A DNA stretch of 64,000 nt from DATKAS01 sp963773315 (GTDB taxonomy: Bacteria; Actinomycetota; Acidimicrobiia; Acidimicrobiales; DATKAS01): contig CAVZAF010000004.1 of the NCBI GenBank assembly GCA_963773315.1, positions 254,056-318,055 on the forward strand, in the 5' to 3' direction. The notes under the pieces are model-generated. The model had not been told where the DNA came from. It did no database searches and saw only the letters and a program-made list of their open reading frames with translations. Both the position numbers and the translations under genes were made by a program. Within the stretch, counting starts at the first letter, position 1; each line of letters starts with the position of its first letter. Of this stretch, positions 8,476 to 17,499 are shown one piece after another.

Positions 8476-9316
8476 ATGAAGGGTGGCTGGTGCGGGCTGG
8501 TGCTCCTACTCCCGGCCCTGACCGTCGCGTGTGGTGACGCGGGCCGTTCCGGCGTGACGACAACGGCAGTCGGTACGACGGCGAGCGTGCCGACCACTGA
8601 GGCTGCCACGGCGAAGGTTCGTGCCTATTTCGTCCGCGACGAGAAGGTCGCGGCCGCAGGGACGCAGCGTGACCACGCCAGCGGTCGCGAGAGGGGCAGT
8701 CGAAGCGCTCCTCGACGGGCCTGACAGCTTCGAGACCGGCATCGGCATGACATCCCAGATCCCACCGGGCACCAAGCTGCTCGGTCTCGACATCCACGGC
8801 GGAGTCGCGACGGTCGACCTCTCCGCCGAGTTCGCGTCGGGCGGCGGCAGCCTGTCGATGGGGCTCCGTGTCGCGCAGGTGGTCTTCACACTCACGCAGT
8901 TCGACACGGTCGACACGGTGTCGATCCTTCTGGAAGGTCGGGTCCCGACCGAGGGCATCGGCGGAGAGGGCGTGCCCGCCACTGCCCTCGATCGGCGAGA
9001 CGTCGCCGATCTCACCCCCCTCGTTCTCGTCGAGTCGCCTGTTCCGGGCGAACTGGTGAGCTCGCCACTCACGATCGAAGGGATCGCGAACACCTTCGAA
9101 GCGACGGTGAACTACACGCTCACGAGTGCCGACGGGTCAATCATGGCAAAGGGCTTCACCGCCGCCACTGCGGGAAGTGGCGAGTGGGGCAACTTCAGTG
9201 TCACCTTCGCGCTCGCGAACGTTCGGGCCGACGAAGGGACGCTCGTCGCCTTCCAGCAGGACGCGCAGACAGGCGCGCCCCGTGATGTGTACGAAGTGCC
9301 CGTCCGATTGCACTGA
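8476..9316 (+). CDS. GerMN/Gmad2-domain lipoprotein, one frameshift
   Basis: The frame from the ATG at 8476 gives a lipoprotein signal (LVLLLPALTVACGD, Cys as lipid site), a Thr-rich spacer and the start of GerMN (ATAKVRAYFVRDEKVAAAG). Removing one base near 8664 joins it to the second frame: RSVTTPAVARGAVEALLDGP, then the rest of GerMN (LGLDIHGGVATVDLSAEF), then a C-terminal Ig-like Gmad2 domain (SPVPGELVSSPLTIEG to the end). Restored length is about 279 residues. GerMN-Gmad2 proteins are envelope-associated and their function in non-sporulating actinobacteria is unclear. Confidence 0.8.
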
Positions 9317-9331
9317 ACCGCACGTCCAGAC

Positions 9332-10150
9332 TTACGGGGCCCGTTCCGCGGCGCGAGCGCCGGAGTTGGACGCCGCCCCGTTAGGGGCTCCGAGGCGGCC
9401 GAAGATGCGGCGCACGAGGGAGTCGGCGACGTCCGCCACGGCGACCGGGACGTCGATCTCGACGCGGGCGATGCCGGGCTCGTCCGGGAGGACCCTCGCG
9501 CCTTCACGGGCCAGGGACTCGAGCACCAGGTCGTTGCCCCACTGCACGTAGCTGACGAAGGTGCGGATGCCCCGCTCCGCCGCCACCTCGCCCAGTGCTC
9601 GGGTGAGCAAGGTGCCGACCCCGCGTCGCTGGTGCTCATCCATCACCGTCACCGCGACCTCGGCGATCGCCGGATCGGTCGGATCCCGCAGGTACCGACC
9701 AACGCCGATGCCTTTGGGCGACGGGCCGTCGAGGAGCAGCGCCGCGAAGGCGAAGTGGTTCCAGTAGTCGATGTTGGTCAGGTACTCGAGCTCGTCAGAA
9801 CCGAGCGCCTCGGGCGCGTGGAAGAACCGGAGCTGTCGCGACCGAAGTGAGAGCTCGGTGAACCCCACCGCCAGCTCGAAGCGGTCGCCGTGGACGAGTG
9901 GGCGGATCAGAACCTCCCCCCCATCGTCCAACAGATGCTGCTGGGTCAGCGACTCGGAGAGCCACGTGGGGCGCGCTTCACATGTCCCGCGGCGCGCGCA
10001 CCCAGGGCAGGCGAGGACATCGACCTGGGGGCCGTCCCCGTTGCCCTCCCAGCAGCGGCCGCAGTGACCGCACACCGCCCGCCGGGTCGGTGGCCCGGCG
10101 GGCTGGAGGTCGGTCGAACCACAGGCGCGACAGGCACGGGCGTCAGACAT
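9332..10150 (-). CDS. Zn-ribbon GNAT acetyltransferase
   Basis: 272 residues. The N-terminal 55 residues carry three Cys pairs (CRACGS, CGHCGRC, CPGCARRGTC) that look like a zinc ribbon. The rest is a GNAT fold. The acetyl-CoA loop reads HQRRGVGTLLTRALGEVA, preceded by beta-strand AEVAVTVMDE. This catalytic part resembles the Pat-like protein acetyltransferases, here with a zinc ribbon instead of a cNMP domain. Its start overlaps the end of the acyl-CoA ligase gene by 8 bp. Acetylation control of that ligase would fit known Pat-type regulation, but this is inference. Confidence 0.85.
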   Translation of the reverse strand: MSDARACRACGSTDLQPAGPPTRRAVCGHCGRCWEGNGDGPQVDVLACPGCARRGTCEARPTWLSESLTQQHLLDDGGEVLIRPLVHGDRFELAVGFTELSLRSRQLRFFHAPEALGSDELEYLTNIDYWNHFAFAALLLDGPSPKGIGVGRYLRDPTDPAIAEVAVTVMDEHQRRGVGTLLTRALGEVAAERGIRTFVSYVQWGNDLVLESLAREGARVLPDEPGIARVEIDVPVAVADVADSLVRRIFGRLGAPNGAASNSGARAAERAP

Positions 10151-11957
10151 ACAGCTCCTCGATCACCGACTCGTAGGTCTTGGCGACGATCGCCCGTCGC
10201 ACCTTCAGGGTCGGCGTGAGCTCACCCGCCGCAATCGTCAGGTCCCGAGGCAGGATGGCGAACTCGCGGATCGACTCCGCTCTCGACACCGAGGCGTTGG
10301 CACCATCCACCGCCGTCTGGAGCTCGGTGCGCAGCTCCTGGTGAACGAGTAACTGAGGAACATCGAGCCCCACCAGGCTGTGGTCGGTCGCCCACTCCCG
10401 GAGCGCGTCCTCATCGAGGGCCAGCATGGCTGCGACGAATGGGCGCTGGTCGCCCACCACGACGGCCTGGCTGATCAGCGGGTGTGCCCGGAGACGGTCC
10501 TCGAGCGGCGCCGGCGCGACGTTCTTGCCCGCGGCCGTGACGATCAGCTCCTTCTTGCGCCCTGTGATCCTCAGGAAGCCATCGGAGTCGAGCTCCCCGA
10601 TGTCACCGGTGCGGAACCACCCATCGGCGTCGAAGGTCTCTGCCGTCGCCGCCTCCGCGTTCCAGTAGCCCTGGAACACCTGCGGCCCCTTCGCGAGGAT
10701 CTCTCCGTCGCCAGCGATCCTGATCGTCGTACCCGCGAGCGGGCGACCGACTGTCCCGGGCTTCCACGCCTCGGCGCTGTTGATGGTCAGGGTCGGGCTC
10801 GTCTCGGTGAGGCCGTACCCTTCGAAGATCTTGACGCCGATGCCGTTGTAGAAGTGCGTGAGCCGCTCACCCAGCGGCCCGCCACCGCTGAACGCGAACC
10901 GCAGGCGCCCGCCGAAGACGGCCTGGAGCTTCCGGTACACGACGCGCTCGAGCACGGCGTGCTCGGCGCTGGTGAACGGCCGAAAGTCCCCTGCCGCATG
11001 AGCTTCGGACCAACGGATGGCCACCTCCTCCGCCTTGTCGAACACCTTCCGGTGGCCTTCGGCCGTGGCCTTGTGCTGCGCCCCGTTGAACACCTTCTCG
11101 AACACGCGGGGCACCGCCACCACGAGGGTCGGGCGGACCAGGGGCAGCTCCTCCTGCAGCTGGGGCAGGCCAGTGGCGAATGCCAACTTCACGCCCCACT
11201 CCATGCAGACCAACGCGATTGCCTTGGTCAGCGTGTGGGCGAGCGGGAGGAACACGAGCGTCGTCTCGTCGTCGGTGAGCATCGAGCGCACCGCGCCGAG
11301 GTTCTGCGCCACGTTCGTGCACAGGTTGCCGTGGGTCTGGATGCAGCCCTTCGGTCGGCCGGTGGTGCCGGACGTGTAGACGATGGTCGCGATCCAGTCG
11401 GCCTTGATCGCAGCGATGCGCTCGTCGAGGACAGCGTCGGCGACGTCGCGCCCGCGATCTGTCATCTCTTCGATCCCGCCCTCGTCGATGACGAAGACGT
11501 CCCGGCACACAGTCGCGTGCGTGTGGACCTCCTCGTAGCTCGCTCGCATCGCTGGCGTCTCGACGAAAGCGACGACAGCGCCGCTGTCGCTCAAGATCCA
11601 CTGCAGCTGCTCGCTCGACGAGGTCTCGTACACCGGGACGGTGACGCCTCCGGCGGCGAGGACCGCGTAGTCGACGACGAGCCACTCGAGCCGAGTACGC
11701 GACATGAGCACGACGCGATCGCCCGGCTCGACGCCGCTCGCGATGAGGCCCTTCGCGAGCGCCCGGATGCGTGCGTGGAAGTCGGCCGCGCTGACGTCGA
11801 CGAACTCGTTGCCTCGCCGGAACGAGACGATCGGACGATCGGGTGCCTGCTCCGCCCACCGCATGATGGGCTGGAGCAGATGTGAGCCGGGCGGCAGAGG
11901 CGCCAGGACCGCCCCGGTCGCCTCCCGCACGGTGTTGTCTTCATGGACAGTGGTCAT
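10143..11957 (-). CDS. Long-chain fatty-acid-CoA ligase (FadD15-like)
   Basis: A 604-residue adenylate-forming enzyme. Motifs: the AMP/P-loop YTSGTTGRPKG, GYGLTETSP, TGDIGELDSDGFLRITGRKKE and the catalytic-lysine region TAAGKNVAPAPLEDRL. The upstream ATG at 11957 is chosen over longer in-frame readings because GGGAAGGG precedes it and the longer form would run into the neighbouring gene. It activates fatty acids for degradation or lipid synthesis at the membrane face. It sits 1 bp after the PorA-like gene and overlaps the GNAT gene: a tight three-gene operon. Confidence 0.93.
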   Translation of the reverse strand: MTTVHEDNTVREATGAVLAPLPPGSHLLQPIMRWAEQAPDRPIVSFRRGNEFVDVSAADFHARIRALAKGLIASGVEPGDRVVLMSRTRLEWLVVDYAVLAAGGVTVPVYETSSSEQLQWILSDSGAVVAFVETPAMRASYEEVHTHATVCRDVFVIDEGGIEEMTDRGRDVADAVLDERIAAIKADWIATIVYTSGTTGRPKGCIQTHGNLCTNVAQNLGAVRSMLTDDETTLVFLPLAHTLTKAIALVCMEWGVKLAFATGLPQLQEELPLVRPTLVVAVPRVFEKVFNGAQHKATAEGHRKVFDKAEEVAIRWSEAHAAGDFRPFTSAEHAVLERVVYRKLQAVFGGRLRFAFSGGGPLGERLTHFYNGIGVKIFEGYGLTETSPTLTINSAEAWKPGTVGRPLAGTTIRIAGDGEILAKGPQVFQGYWNAEAATAETFDADGWFRTGDIGELDSDGFLRITGRKKELIVTAAGKNVAPAPLEDRLRAHPLISQAVVVGDQRPFVAAMLALDEDALREWATDHSLVGLDVPQLLVHQELRTELQTAVDGANASVSRAESIREFAILPRDLTIAAGELTPTLKVRRAIVAKTYESVIEELYV

Positions 11958-11958
11958 C

Positions 11959-13248
11959 TCATGATCCCTTCCCAGTCGTGACGAGCTCGCGCTCGTCCTC
12001 TGTGGGACGAGGCACGGGATGTGTCTCGTCAACGAGGGTCTGGTCCATCGGGCGAGGCCGCCGGCGCACGAAGATGACAACGCCGATGGCGAGGCTCAGG
12101 AGCGCGGCCACAACGAGGCCCAGCGGCAGCCAGACCTTGGCCAGGAGCACCTGATGGCGCATCGAGCTGGCCTTGGCCGCCACGTCGGAGACCGAAGCCG
12201 GGGTCTGCTCGTAGCTGTAGTTGAAAAGCGGGATTGCCGGTCCGTTCACGAGCTTGTCGAGCGCGGGGCCAGCGGCGACCGCCTCAGGAACGTCGGGGTA
12301 GTGGCCCAGCACCTCGAGGAGGGCCGGCATGTTCGTCACCTGGGGGCGGACCCCAACGGACTCGTTCACAGCGACCTGCACGTCGGCACCGGTGACGGGC
12401 TCGACGGCCATGCGGCCTCCGAACGACAGGACGTACGTGAGGCCGATCGGCTGCCCGGCGAAGTTCGCCAGCGTCGCCGTGTCCGCAGACGTGAGGGACG
12501 GGGCGAGCGCGGCCAGCACCGCGTCGACGTCGATGCCAGACACCAGCAGCTGGGGCTTCATCTGATCGAGGGTCAGCGAGGTGGGCAGCGGCACGGCCTT
12601 GCTCAGCTCGGCCAGGTACGCGTCCGAGATCGGTGCCTCATTCACGCTGGCGAGGAAGTAGGAGACGTCGACGCCGTCGATTGAGCCTGTCGGGGTCTTG
12701 GTGTCGGCCGCGATGTGGTAGGTGCCGTCGATTTCGTTCTTGTAGATCTCGTAGGTCTTGTCCGTGCTCGTGTCGAACGGCAGGTTCAGGCGGTACGCAC
12801 CAGCCCGGTCGACCACGTTGGCCGGATCGAACGCGAAGGCACGATCATCGGCGACGTTCTTGAGTGTCGAGCGATCCATCACGTACTGGTTGGTCTGGGT
12901 CACGTCCAAGAGGTCACCGGCGTGCTGCCTGATGGTCTCGCGGACCACGACGAGGGAGGCGCCACTCTCGTCACCGACCGCCTCGATGTGACGGTCGACT
13001 GTGAGGGGCAGCACCATCGGTGTCGCGAGAGGCGCAGCCGTGGTCGGGTTGACGAGCACGGTGAAGGTGCCCTTGTACTGCAGGTCCACGTTGAGGTCAG
13101 TCGGGTACTTCACGAGCGCGGGCACCGCGACGAGCATCCAGAGAAGGGCCGCCACGGCGAGCACGCCGGCGACCACGAGTGCAGGCCGTGGGAAGCGGTG
13201 GCGTGGGTGAGGAGTGTTCGTTGCACGCAGTCGACGATCGTTGGTCAT
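11959..13248 (-). CDS. PorA-family (DUF3068) membrane protein
   Basis: 429 residues with a cytoplasmic N-terminus, a helix at about 24-44 (ALVVAGVLAVAALLWMLVAVPAL), a long extracytoplasmic region of about 320 residues, a second helix near the C-terminus (LPLGLVVAALLSLAIGVVIFV) and a short charged tail. This matches the DUF3068 family, annotated as PorA in some actinobacteria. A pore-forming role here is unproven. It is the first gene of the operon with the FadD-like ligase and the GNAT protein. Confidence 0.82.
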   Translation of the reverse strand: MTNDRRLRATNTPHPRHRFPRPALVVAGVLAVAALLWMLVAVPALVKYPTDLNVDLQYKGTFTVLVNPTTAAPLATPMVLPLTVDRHIEAVGDESGASLVVVRETIRQHAGDLLDVTQTNQYVMDRSTLKNVADDRAFAFDPANVVDRAGAYRLNLPFDTSTDKTYEIYKNEIDGTYHIAADTKTPTGSIDGVDVSYFLASVNEAPISDAYLAELSKAVPLPTSLTLDQMKPQLLVSGIDVDAVLAALAPSLTSADTATLANFAGQPIGLTYVLSFGGRMAVEPVTGADVQVAVNESVGVRPQVTNMPALLEVLGHYPDVPEAVAAGPALDKLVNGPAIPLFNYSYEQTPASVSDVAAKASSMRHQVLLAKVWLPLGLVVAALLSLAIGVVIFVRRRPRPMDQTLVDETHPVPRPTEDERELVTTGKGS

Positions 13249-13351
13249 GTTCTGACCTCCAGTGCTCGGGCCCAGCGCAGGAAGTTCGCGTCAGACCTTC
13301 GCGATAGGTCTTTTGCCGATCTGTCGCCAGACCTGTGGAGCACCGATCCCC

Positions 13352-13365
13352 GGGACCTTCGGCCC
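13352..13365. promoter_or_regulatory. DosR/DevR-like box, GGGACCTTCGGCCC
   Basis: A perfect example of the box, located between the divergent PorA-family gene (start 13248) and the small amidase-partner gene (start 13435). It could serve either or both. Confidence 0.5.
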
Positions 13366-13434
13366 TGTTCGCGGGCTCTTCGGGTCTCGATCACGATGTG
13401 ATTCACTTTCGAGGACCGAGCGAGAGGTGGGCTG

Positions 13435-13614
13435 ATGAGCATGACCGCGGGCGACGCGGGGCCGTCGGACGCCGAGGCGGTCGTGCGATCCACGTTGGCG
13501 CAGGCGCACATCCCGGCGACACCGGACGAGGTGGCGCTGTTCGTGATGATGTACCCGGTCCTGCGAGCCAAGGCCGATCGGATGTACGAGTTGGACCTCG
13601 GGGACCAGCCGTGA
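13435..13614 (+). CDS. Small amidase-partner protein (AtzG-like)
   Basis: A 59-residue ORF missed by a length filter. The ATG at 13435 follows GAGAGGTGGG. Residues 14-45 are helical and hydrophobic (DEVALFVMMYPVLRAKADRMYEL). Its TGA overlaps the GTG of the amidase (GTGA). Tiny helical proteins encoded directly before amidases are known as AtzG/GatC-like partners that stabilise the catalytic subunit. I assign that role by position and size, not by clear homology. Confidence 0.6.
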   Translation: MSMTAGDAGPSDAEAVVRSTLAQAHIPATPDEVALFVMMYPVLRAKADRMYELDLGDQP

Positions 13615-15011
13615 GCGACATTCCCGACACGCTCGCAGGAGCCGCGGCCGCGCTCCGTGCCCGCACTGTCTCGAGCGTCGAGCTCACCGTCGCCTCGATC
13701 GAACGCGCCGATCGATTCGACGAGCAGCTTGGGACGTACGTCTGTCGAGCCGATGACGCCGCGCTTCAAGTCGCGAAGCAAGCGGACGCTGAGCTCGAGG
13801 CAGGGCGCGACCGCGGCCCGCTGCACGGCATCCCCGTTGGCGTCAAAGACATCGTGGCCACGGTCGACCTGCCCACGACAGCGCAGAGCCTCGTGCTCGA
13901 TCCTCGGTGGGGCGAGCGTGATGACGCTGTCGTCGTCGCGCGCCTGCGTGCCGCCGGCGCCGTCATCACGGGAAAGACGACAACCATGGAGTTCGCGATC
14001 GGGCTCCCCGATCCGACCAAGCCGTTTCCGATCCCTCGCAACCCGTGGGCGCTCGACCGATGGGCCGGGGGATCGAGCTCGGGAACGGCGAATGGAGTCG
14101 CCGCGGGCATCTTCTGGGCCGGCATCGGAACCGACACTGGCGGCAGCATCAGGATGCCTTCCGCTCTGTGCGGGATCACTGGCCTCAAGCCGACCTTCGG
14201 TCGGGTTCCCAAGTCAGGCGTGGTCCCTCTGTCGTGGAGCTTCGACCACGTCGGTCCGATGGCGCGTACGGCTCGCGACTGTGCGCTGATGCTCGACGTG
14301 ATCGCGGGACATGATCCATCCGATCCGTTGAGCGCTGACGTCGCGACCGACTCGTACGCGGCGGCGCTCGACGGGTCCGTCGCCGGCTTGCGAATCGGCG
14401 TGCTCCGACTCCACCACGTAGACGCCCCGTTCGTGGATCCGTCGGCCATCGCCGCGTTCGAGTCCGCGCTTGCCGCGCTCGAAGCGGGCGGTGCGCAGGT
14501 CGAGGAGATCGACGTGCCGGCCTGGGACATCCTGAACGAGGCCTGCTTGCCCATCTTCATGGCGGAGGCACTCACGTACCACCGTCGGAGCTTGGCCGAG
14601 CGCTGGGACGACTATGGCTCGTTCACGAGGCAGATGATCGCGTCAGCGCTCTTCTACACCGCCGTCGACCATGTGCAGGCGCAACGTGTGCGGCACTTCG
14701 TCGGTTCGAAGGTCGACGACATCCTCGGCGACATCGACGTGATTGCCACACCCACCGCCGGAGCCGGGGCGCCGCCTGTCGACAACCTCGACTTCGTGAG
14801 CGCGCTCACTCTGCCGGTGTTCACCGCGCCATGGAACGCGCTCGGATTGCCCACGATCTCGGTCCCGTGCGGCTTCACCGGCGAGGGATTACCCGTGGGC
14901 CTGCAGCTGGGCGGGCGTCGCTTCGACGAGAGCACGGTGTTGCGCGCGGCCGACGGATACCAAGCGCTCACCGACTGGCACACACGGCGGGCGCCACTCG
15001 TCCTTGGGTGA
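13611..15011 (+). CDS. Amidase-signature hydrolase
   Basis: A 466-residue amidase. The Ser-Ser-Lys triad is recognisable: Lys in GVKDIVATVD, the glycine/serine region AGGSSSGTANGVAAGIFW, and the nucleophile in GTDTGGSIRMPSALCG. The start is the GTG at 13611, coupled to the small upstream ORF rather than a longer in-frame reading. The substrate is unknown. The convergent M20 peptidase next door suggests an amide or peptide degradation neighbourhood. Confidence 0.93.
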   Translation: MSDIPDTLAGAAAALRARTVSSVELTVASIERADRFDEQLGTYVCRADDAALQVAKQADAELEAGRDRGPLHGIPVGVKDIVATVDLPTTAQSLVLDPRWGERDDAVVVARLRAAGAVITGKTTTMEFAIGLPDPTKPFPIPRNPWALDRWAGGSSSGTANGVAAGIFWAGIGTDTGGSIRMPSALCGITGLKPTFGRVPKSGVVPLSWSFDHVGPMARTARDCALMLDVIAGHDPSDPLSADVATDSYAAALDGSVAGLRIGVLRLHHVDAPFVDPSAIAAFESALAALEAGGAQVEEIDVPAWDILNEACLPIFMAEALTYHRRSLAERWDDYGSFTRQMIASALFYTAVDHVQAQRVRHFVGSKVDDILGDIDVIATPTAGAGAPPVDNLDFVSALTLPVFTAPWNALGLPTISVPCGFTGEGLPVGLQLGGRRFDESTVLRAADGYQALTDWHTRRAPLVLG

Positions 15012-15017
15012 TGCGCG

Positions 15018-16361
15018 TCAGCCGAGGAAGTCGCGGGCCAACACGTCCCAGAGCTCGACTGACATGTCGAGCGATTCGATGTCGACTCGCTCATCGTCGC
15101 CGTGGCCCATCGTGGCGAGGTCGTCCATCCCGAGGCGAGTGCTCCACATGCCGAAGCCATAGGCCGCGGTCCCGAACTTTCGTCTGAAGTGGCGCGCGTC
15201 GGTCGTGCCCACCATGCGCATCGGGACGAGCTCGGCGTCTGGGTAGAACGTCCGCGCGGCACGACGGATGGCGTCGACGAACGGACCCGACGCGGGTGAG
15301 CGAGTCGCGAGGTCATCCGGCCTCGGGAACCTCACCTCGACCTCATCGGCGAGGTCGCCGAGCGCCTCGGCGATCATCCCTCGAACACTGTCAGCGTCAT
15401 CGCCCGGCAGCACCCGGACGTCGAGTGCGATGTCGACTTCGTCGGGGATGATGTTCACCTTGGAGCCGGCCGTGAGCATCGTCGGCGTGATGGTGGTGTG
15501 AGTGCTCGAGTAAGCGAGCTTCGACAGCCCGAGCGGCAGCATCTCGATCGTCTCGACGAACCCTTCCTCCCGGAGCAGTGGCGCTCGGAGTTCGGCGGGA
15601 AGGCCGAGTCCGGCGACGAAGGCGTGCCATGAGTCATCGAGGCGCGAGGGAGGTCGGTACGACGCGATGCGGCGCACGACCTCGGCGGCCTTGACGAGCG
15701 CGTTGTCGGCTCGGAACGGCATCGAACCGTGGCAAGGCGCTCCGTGCACCTTCATGCTCGCCCACAGCGGTCCCTTCTCCTCGTGGAGGTAGGGCATGCG
15801 CACGCCGTCCGGGCTCGGCATCGGGAAGCCCCCCGATTCGGTCACAAGGAAGTCGCACACGACGGCATCGGGCTCGCGTTCCGCGAGGAACCGGGCACCG
15901 AACTCGCCGCCCGCCTCTTCGTCGGCCACTGCGGCATAGATCAGGTGGCCACGTGGCCGGAAGCTCGACTGCGCGAAGGCCTTCATCGCGACGGCCATGG
16001 ACGCGGTGAGGTTGAACATGTCGATCGCTCCACGTCCCCACACGCAGCCGTCGATGATCTCGCCGCCGAAGGGATCCTCCGACCATCGCGCCTCGTTCAC
16101 CGGCACGACGTCGGTATGGCCGAGGAGGCACAGCGTCGGCGCATCCGGGTCCCAGCCCTCGATCCGCGCGATGAGGTTCGAGCGGCCTGGCGCGGAGTCG
16201 AAGCGCTCGACCTCGAGGCCCGAACCCGCGAGGTACGCCTCGAGCAGGTCGGCGTTGCGCACCTCGCCGCCCGATCCGGCCGTGCCGTCGTTGACGCACT
16301 CGTTTCGGATGAGCTGTTGCACGAGGTCGACGACCTCGCTCGTCGGAGCACTCGAAGCCAT
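15018..16361 (-). CDS. M20/ArgE-type metallopeptidase
   Basis: A 447-residue dinuclear zinc hydrolase. The first metal motif is LLGHTDVVP, the second GRGAIDMFN, and the catalytic Glu pair lies in DEEAGGEFGARF. The C-terminal metal His is likely within GTTDARHFRR. A dimerisation domain interrupts the catalytic domain in the middle, as in the family. It probably acts on a small peptide or acylated amino acid. It is convergent with the amidase, 6 bp apart. Confidence 0.92.
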   Translation of the reverse strand: MASSAPTSEVVDLVQQLIRNECVNDGTAGSGGEVRNADLLEAYLAGSGLEVERFDSAPGRSNLIARIEGWDPDAPTLCLLGHTDVVPVNEARWSEDPFGGEIIDGCVWGRGAIDMFNLTASMAVAMKAFAQSSFRPRGHLIYAAVADEEAGGEFGARFLAEREPDAVVCDFLVTESGGFPMPSPDGVRMPYLHEEKGPLWASMKVHGAPCHGSMPFRADNALVKAAEVVRRIASYRPPSRLDDSWHAFVAGLGLPAELRAPLLREEGFVETIEMLPLGLSKLAYSSTHTTITPTMLTAGSKVNIIPDEVDIALDVRVLPGDDADSVRGMIAEALGDLADEVEVRFPRPDDLATRSPASGPFVDAIRRAARTFYPDAELVPMRMVGTTDARHFRRKFGTAAYGFGMWSTRLGMDDLATMGHGDDERVDIESLDMSVELWDVLARDFLG

Positions 16362-16382
16362 GCACCCTTTTACCCGATGACC

Positions 16383-16874
16383 TCAGAGCTTGTCGCTCGC
16401 GCTCTCGCGCGCCTGACTCCACACATCGCTCTCGCTCGCGTAGGTGTCGTAGCGCGACTGACCCTGGAAGAACGCGCCCGGTGACTCGAGGCCGCGGAGC
16501 ACTCTCGCGAGACGCCGGAACATGTCGAAGCGCTCGATTCCAGGCGTCACCGCCACGAGCAGCTCGGCGTCGCAGCCAGGAGTCGCCGCGAACGCATGGG
16601 CGATTCGTGGCGGAACGACCGCGAGGTCGCCTGCACCGGCGACCACCAGGTCGTCACCGACGAGGATCTGCACCGAGCCGCTGAGGACGTAGAAGACCTC
16701 CGCCGCGGTGCTGTGGTGGTGCGGGCTCGCGCCATTGGCGCCATCGCGCAGGATCGTGTGGTGCACGCTCAGCTTGCCCTCGGTGTCGTCGCTGTCTGCG
16801 AGCAGCGTGATCGACGATCCACCCCCGAAGTCGAGGTGCTCCGCGTCCGCGGCGCGCACGACGATCGCGGTCAT
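16383..16874 (-). CDS. Cupin-domain protein
   Basis: 163 residues with one cupin beta-barrel. Metal motif 1 is HHHSTAAEVFYVLSG and motif 2 is PPRIAHAFAATPG, giving the usual His/Glu/His set. The C-terminal 45 residues are a helical extension. It starts immediately after the stop of the MDMPI-family gene, so the two are cotranscribed. The reaction is unknown. Cupins of this type are often dioxygenases, isomerases or small-molecule binders. Confidence 0.85.
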   Translation of the reverse strand: MTAIVVRAADAEHLDFGGGSSITLLADSDDTEGKLSVHHTILRDGANGASPHHHSTAAEVFYVLSGSVQILVGDDLVVAGAGDLAVVPPRIAHAFAATPGCDAELLVAVTPGIERFDMFRRLARVLRGLESPGAFFQGQSRYDTYASESDVWSQARESASDKL

Positions 16875-17435
16875 CTACGCCTGCCGGCTGAGGAAGCCGA
16901 GCAGCCGATCCTGCACGGGAGCGGTCTCGGGAACGACGATCTCGGGGCCATAGACGCCATGGGCACGGAGATCGTCCATGGGCACCCGCACGTAGAGGTC
17001 GTAGACCACCTGAGCGACGTCGGGGTCGAGGCGTGCGGCCTGCCCCGTCGCCCGCGCGAGGTCCCACGCGTGGAGCGCGACCTCGCCCACGTTGATGACG
17101 AGCCCAGCGAAGGCTGGGAACGTGCCGAACGGGTAGGTGCGGTCGCCTTCCAACACGCTCGGCTCGCGCCAGGAGGCGACGTTCAGCTCCGAGATCCGGG
17201 CCACGGCGCCGACCGGGTCGTCGCCGACCACATCTCCGGCATCCTCGCCCGCGGCCTCACCCACGTTGACGCTCGTGTACATGAGGGCACCGCCGAGGAT
17301 GTGGTTGAGCACTCCTCGCACGTCCCAGCCGGGGCAGCAGGTCGGGAGCCGCAGCTGCGCCGCGTCGAGGTTGGCGATGACCTTGGCCAGCTCGTCGTAG
17401 GAGCGCTCGAGTGCGGTGACACCGTCGATCGTCAT
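16875..17435 (-). CDS. DinB-like MDMPI (mycothiol-dependent maleylpyruvate isomerase) family protein
   Basis: 186 residues with the four-helix DinB fold. Recognisable elements are the N-terminal RSYDELAKVIANLDAAQL, the core CPGWDVRGVLNHILGGALM with a metal His, and ALHAWDLARATG with the other metal ligands. Family members bind a metal and use mycothiol in actinobacteria. The substrate here is unknown. The ATG has a strong AGGAGG. The divergent TetR gene is 64 bp away, and that protein probably controls this gene and the downstream cupin. Confidence 0.88.
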   Translation of the reverse strand: MTIDGVTALERSYDELAKVIANLDAAQLRLPTCCPGWDVRGVLNHILGGALMYTSVNVGEAAGEDAGDVVGDDPVGAVARISELNVASWREPSVLEGDRTYPFGTFPAFAGLVINVGEVALHAWDLARATGQAARLDPDVAQVVYDLYVRVPMDDLRAHGVYGPEIVVPETAPVQDRLLGFLSRQA

Positions 17436-17453
17436 TATGTGCCTCCTAAATAG

Positions 17454-17476
17454 TGCGTAGAACTAGATTCTGCGCA
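17454..17476. promoter_or_regulatory. Imperfect palindrome, candidate TetR operator
   Basis: A 23-bp inverted repeat (TGCG-n-AGAA ... TTCT-n-CGCA) centred in the divergent promoter between the MDMPI gene and the tetR gene. Its size and position suit an operator for the adjacent TetR protein. Confidence 0.55.
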
Positions 17477-17499
17477 GATTACTGATCTACTGTCAAGGC

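Noticed and set aside
10380..11885. A 501-codon plus-strand ORF opposite the FadD-like ligase
   Set aside because: It is the antisense shadow of a clearly conserved enzyme in GC-rich DNA and is rich in Arg, Asp and Glu, as such shadows are.
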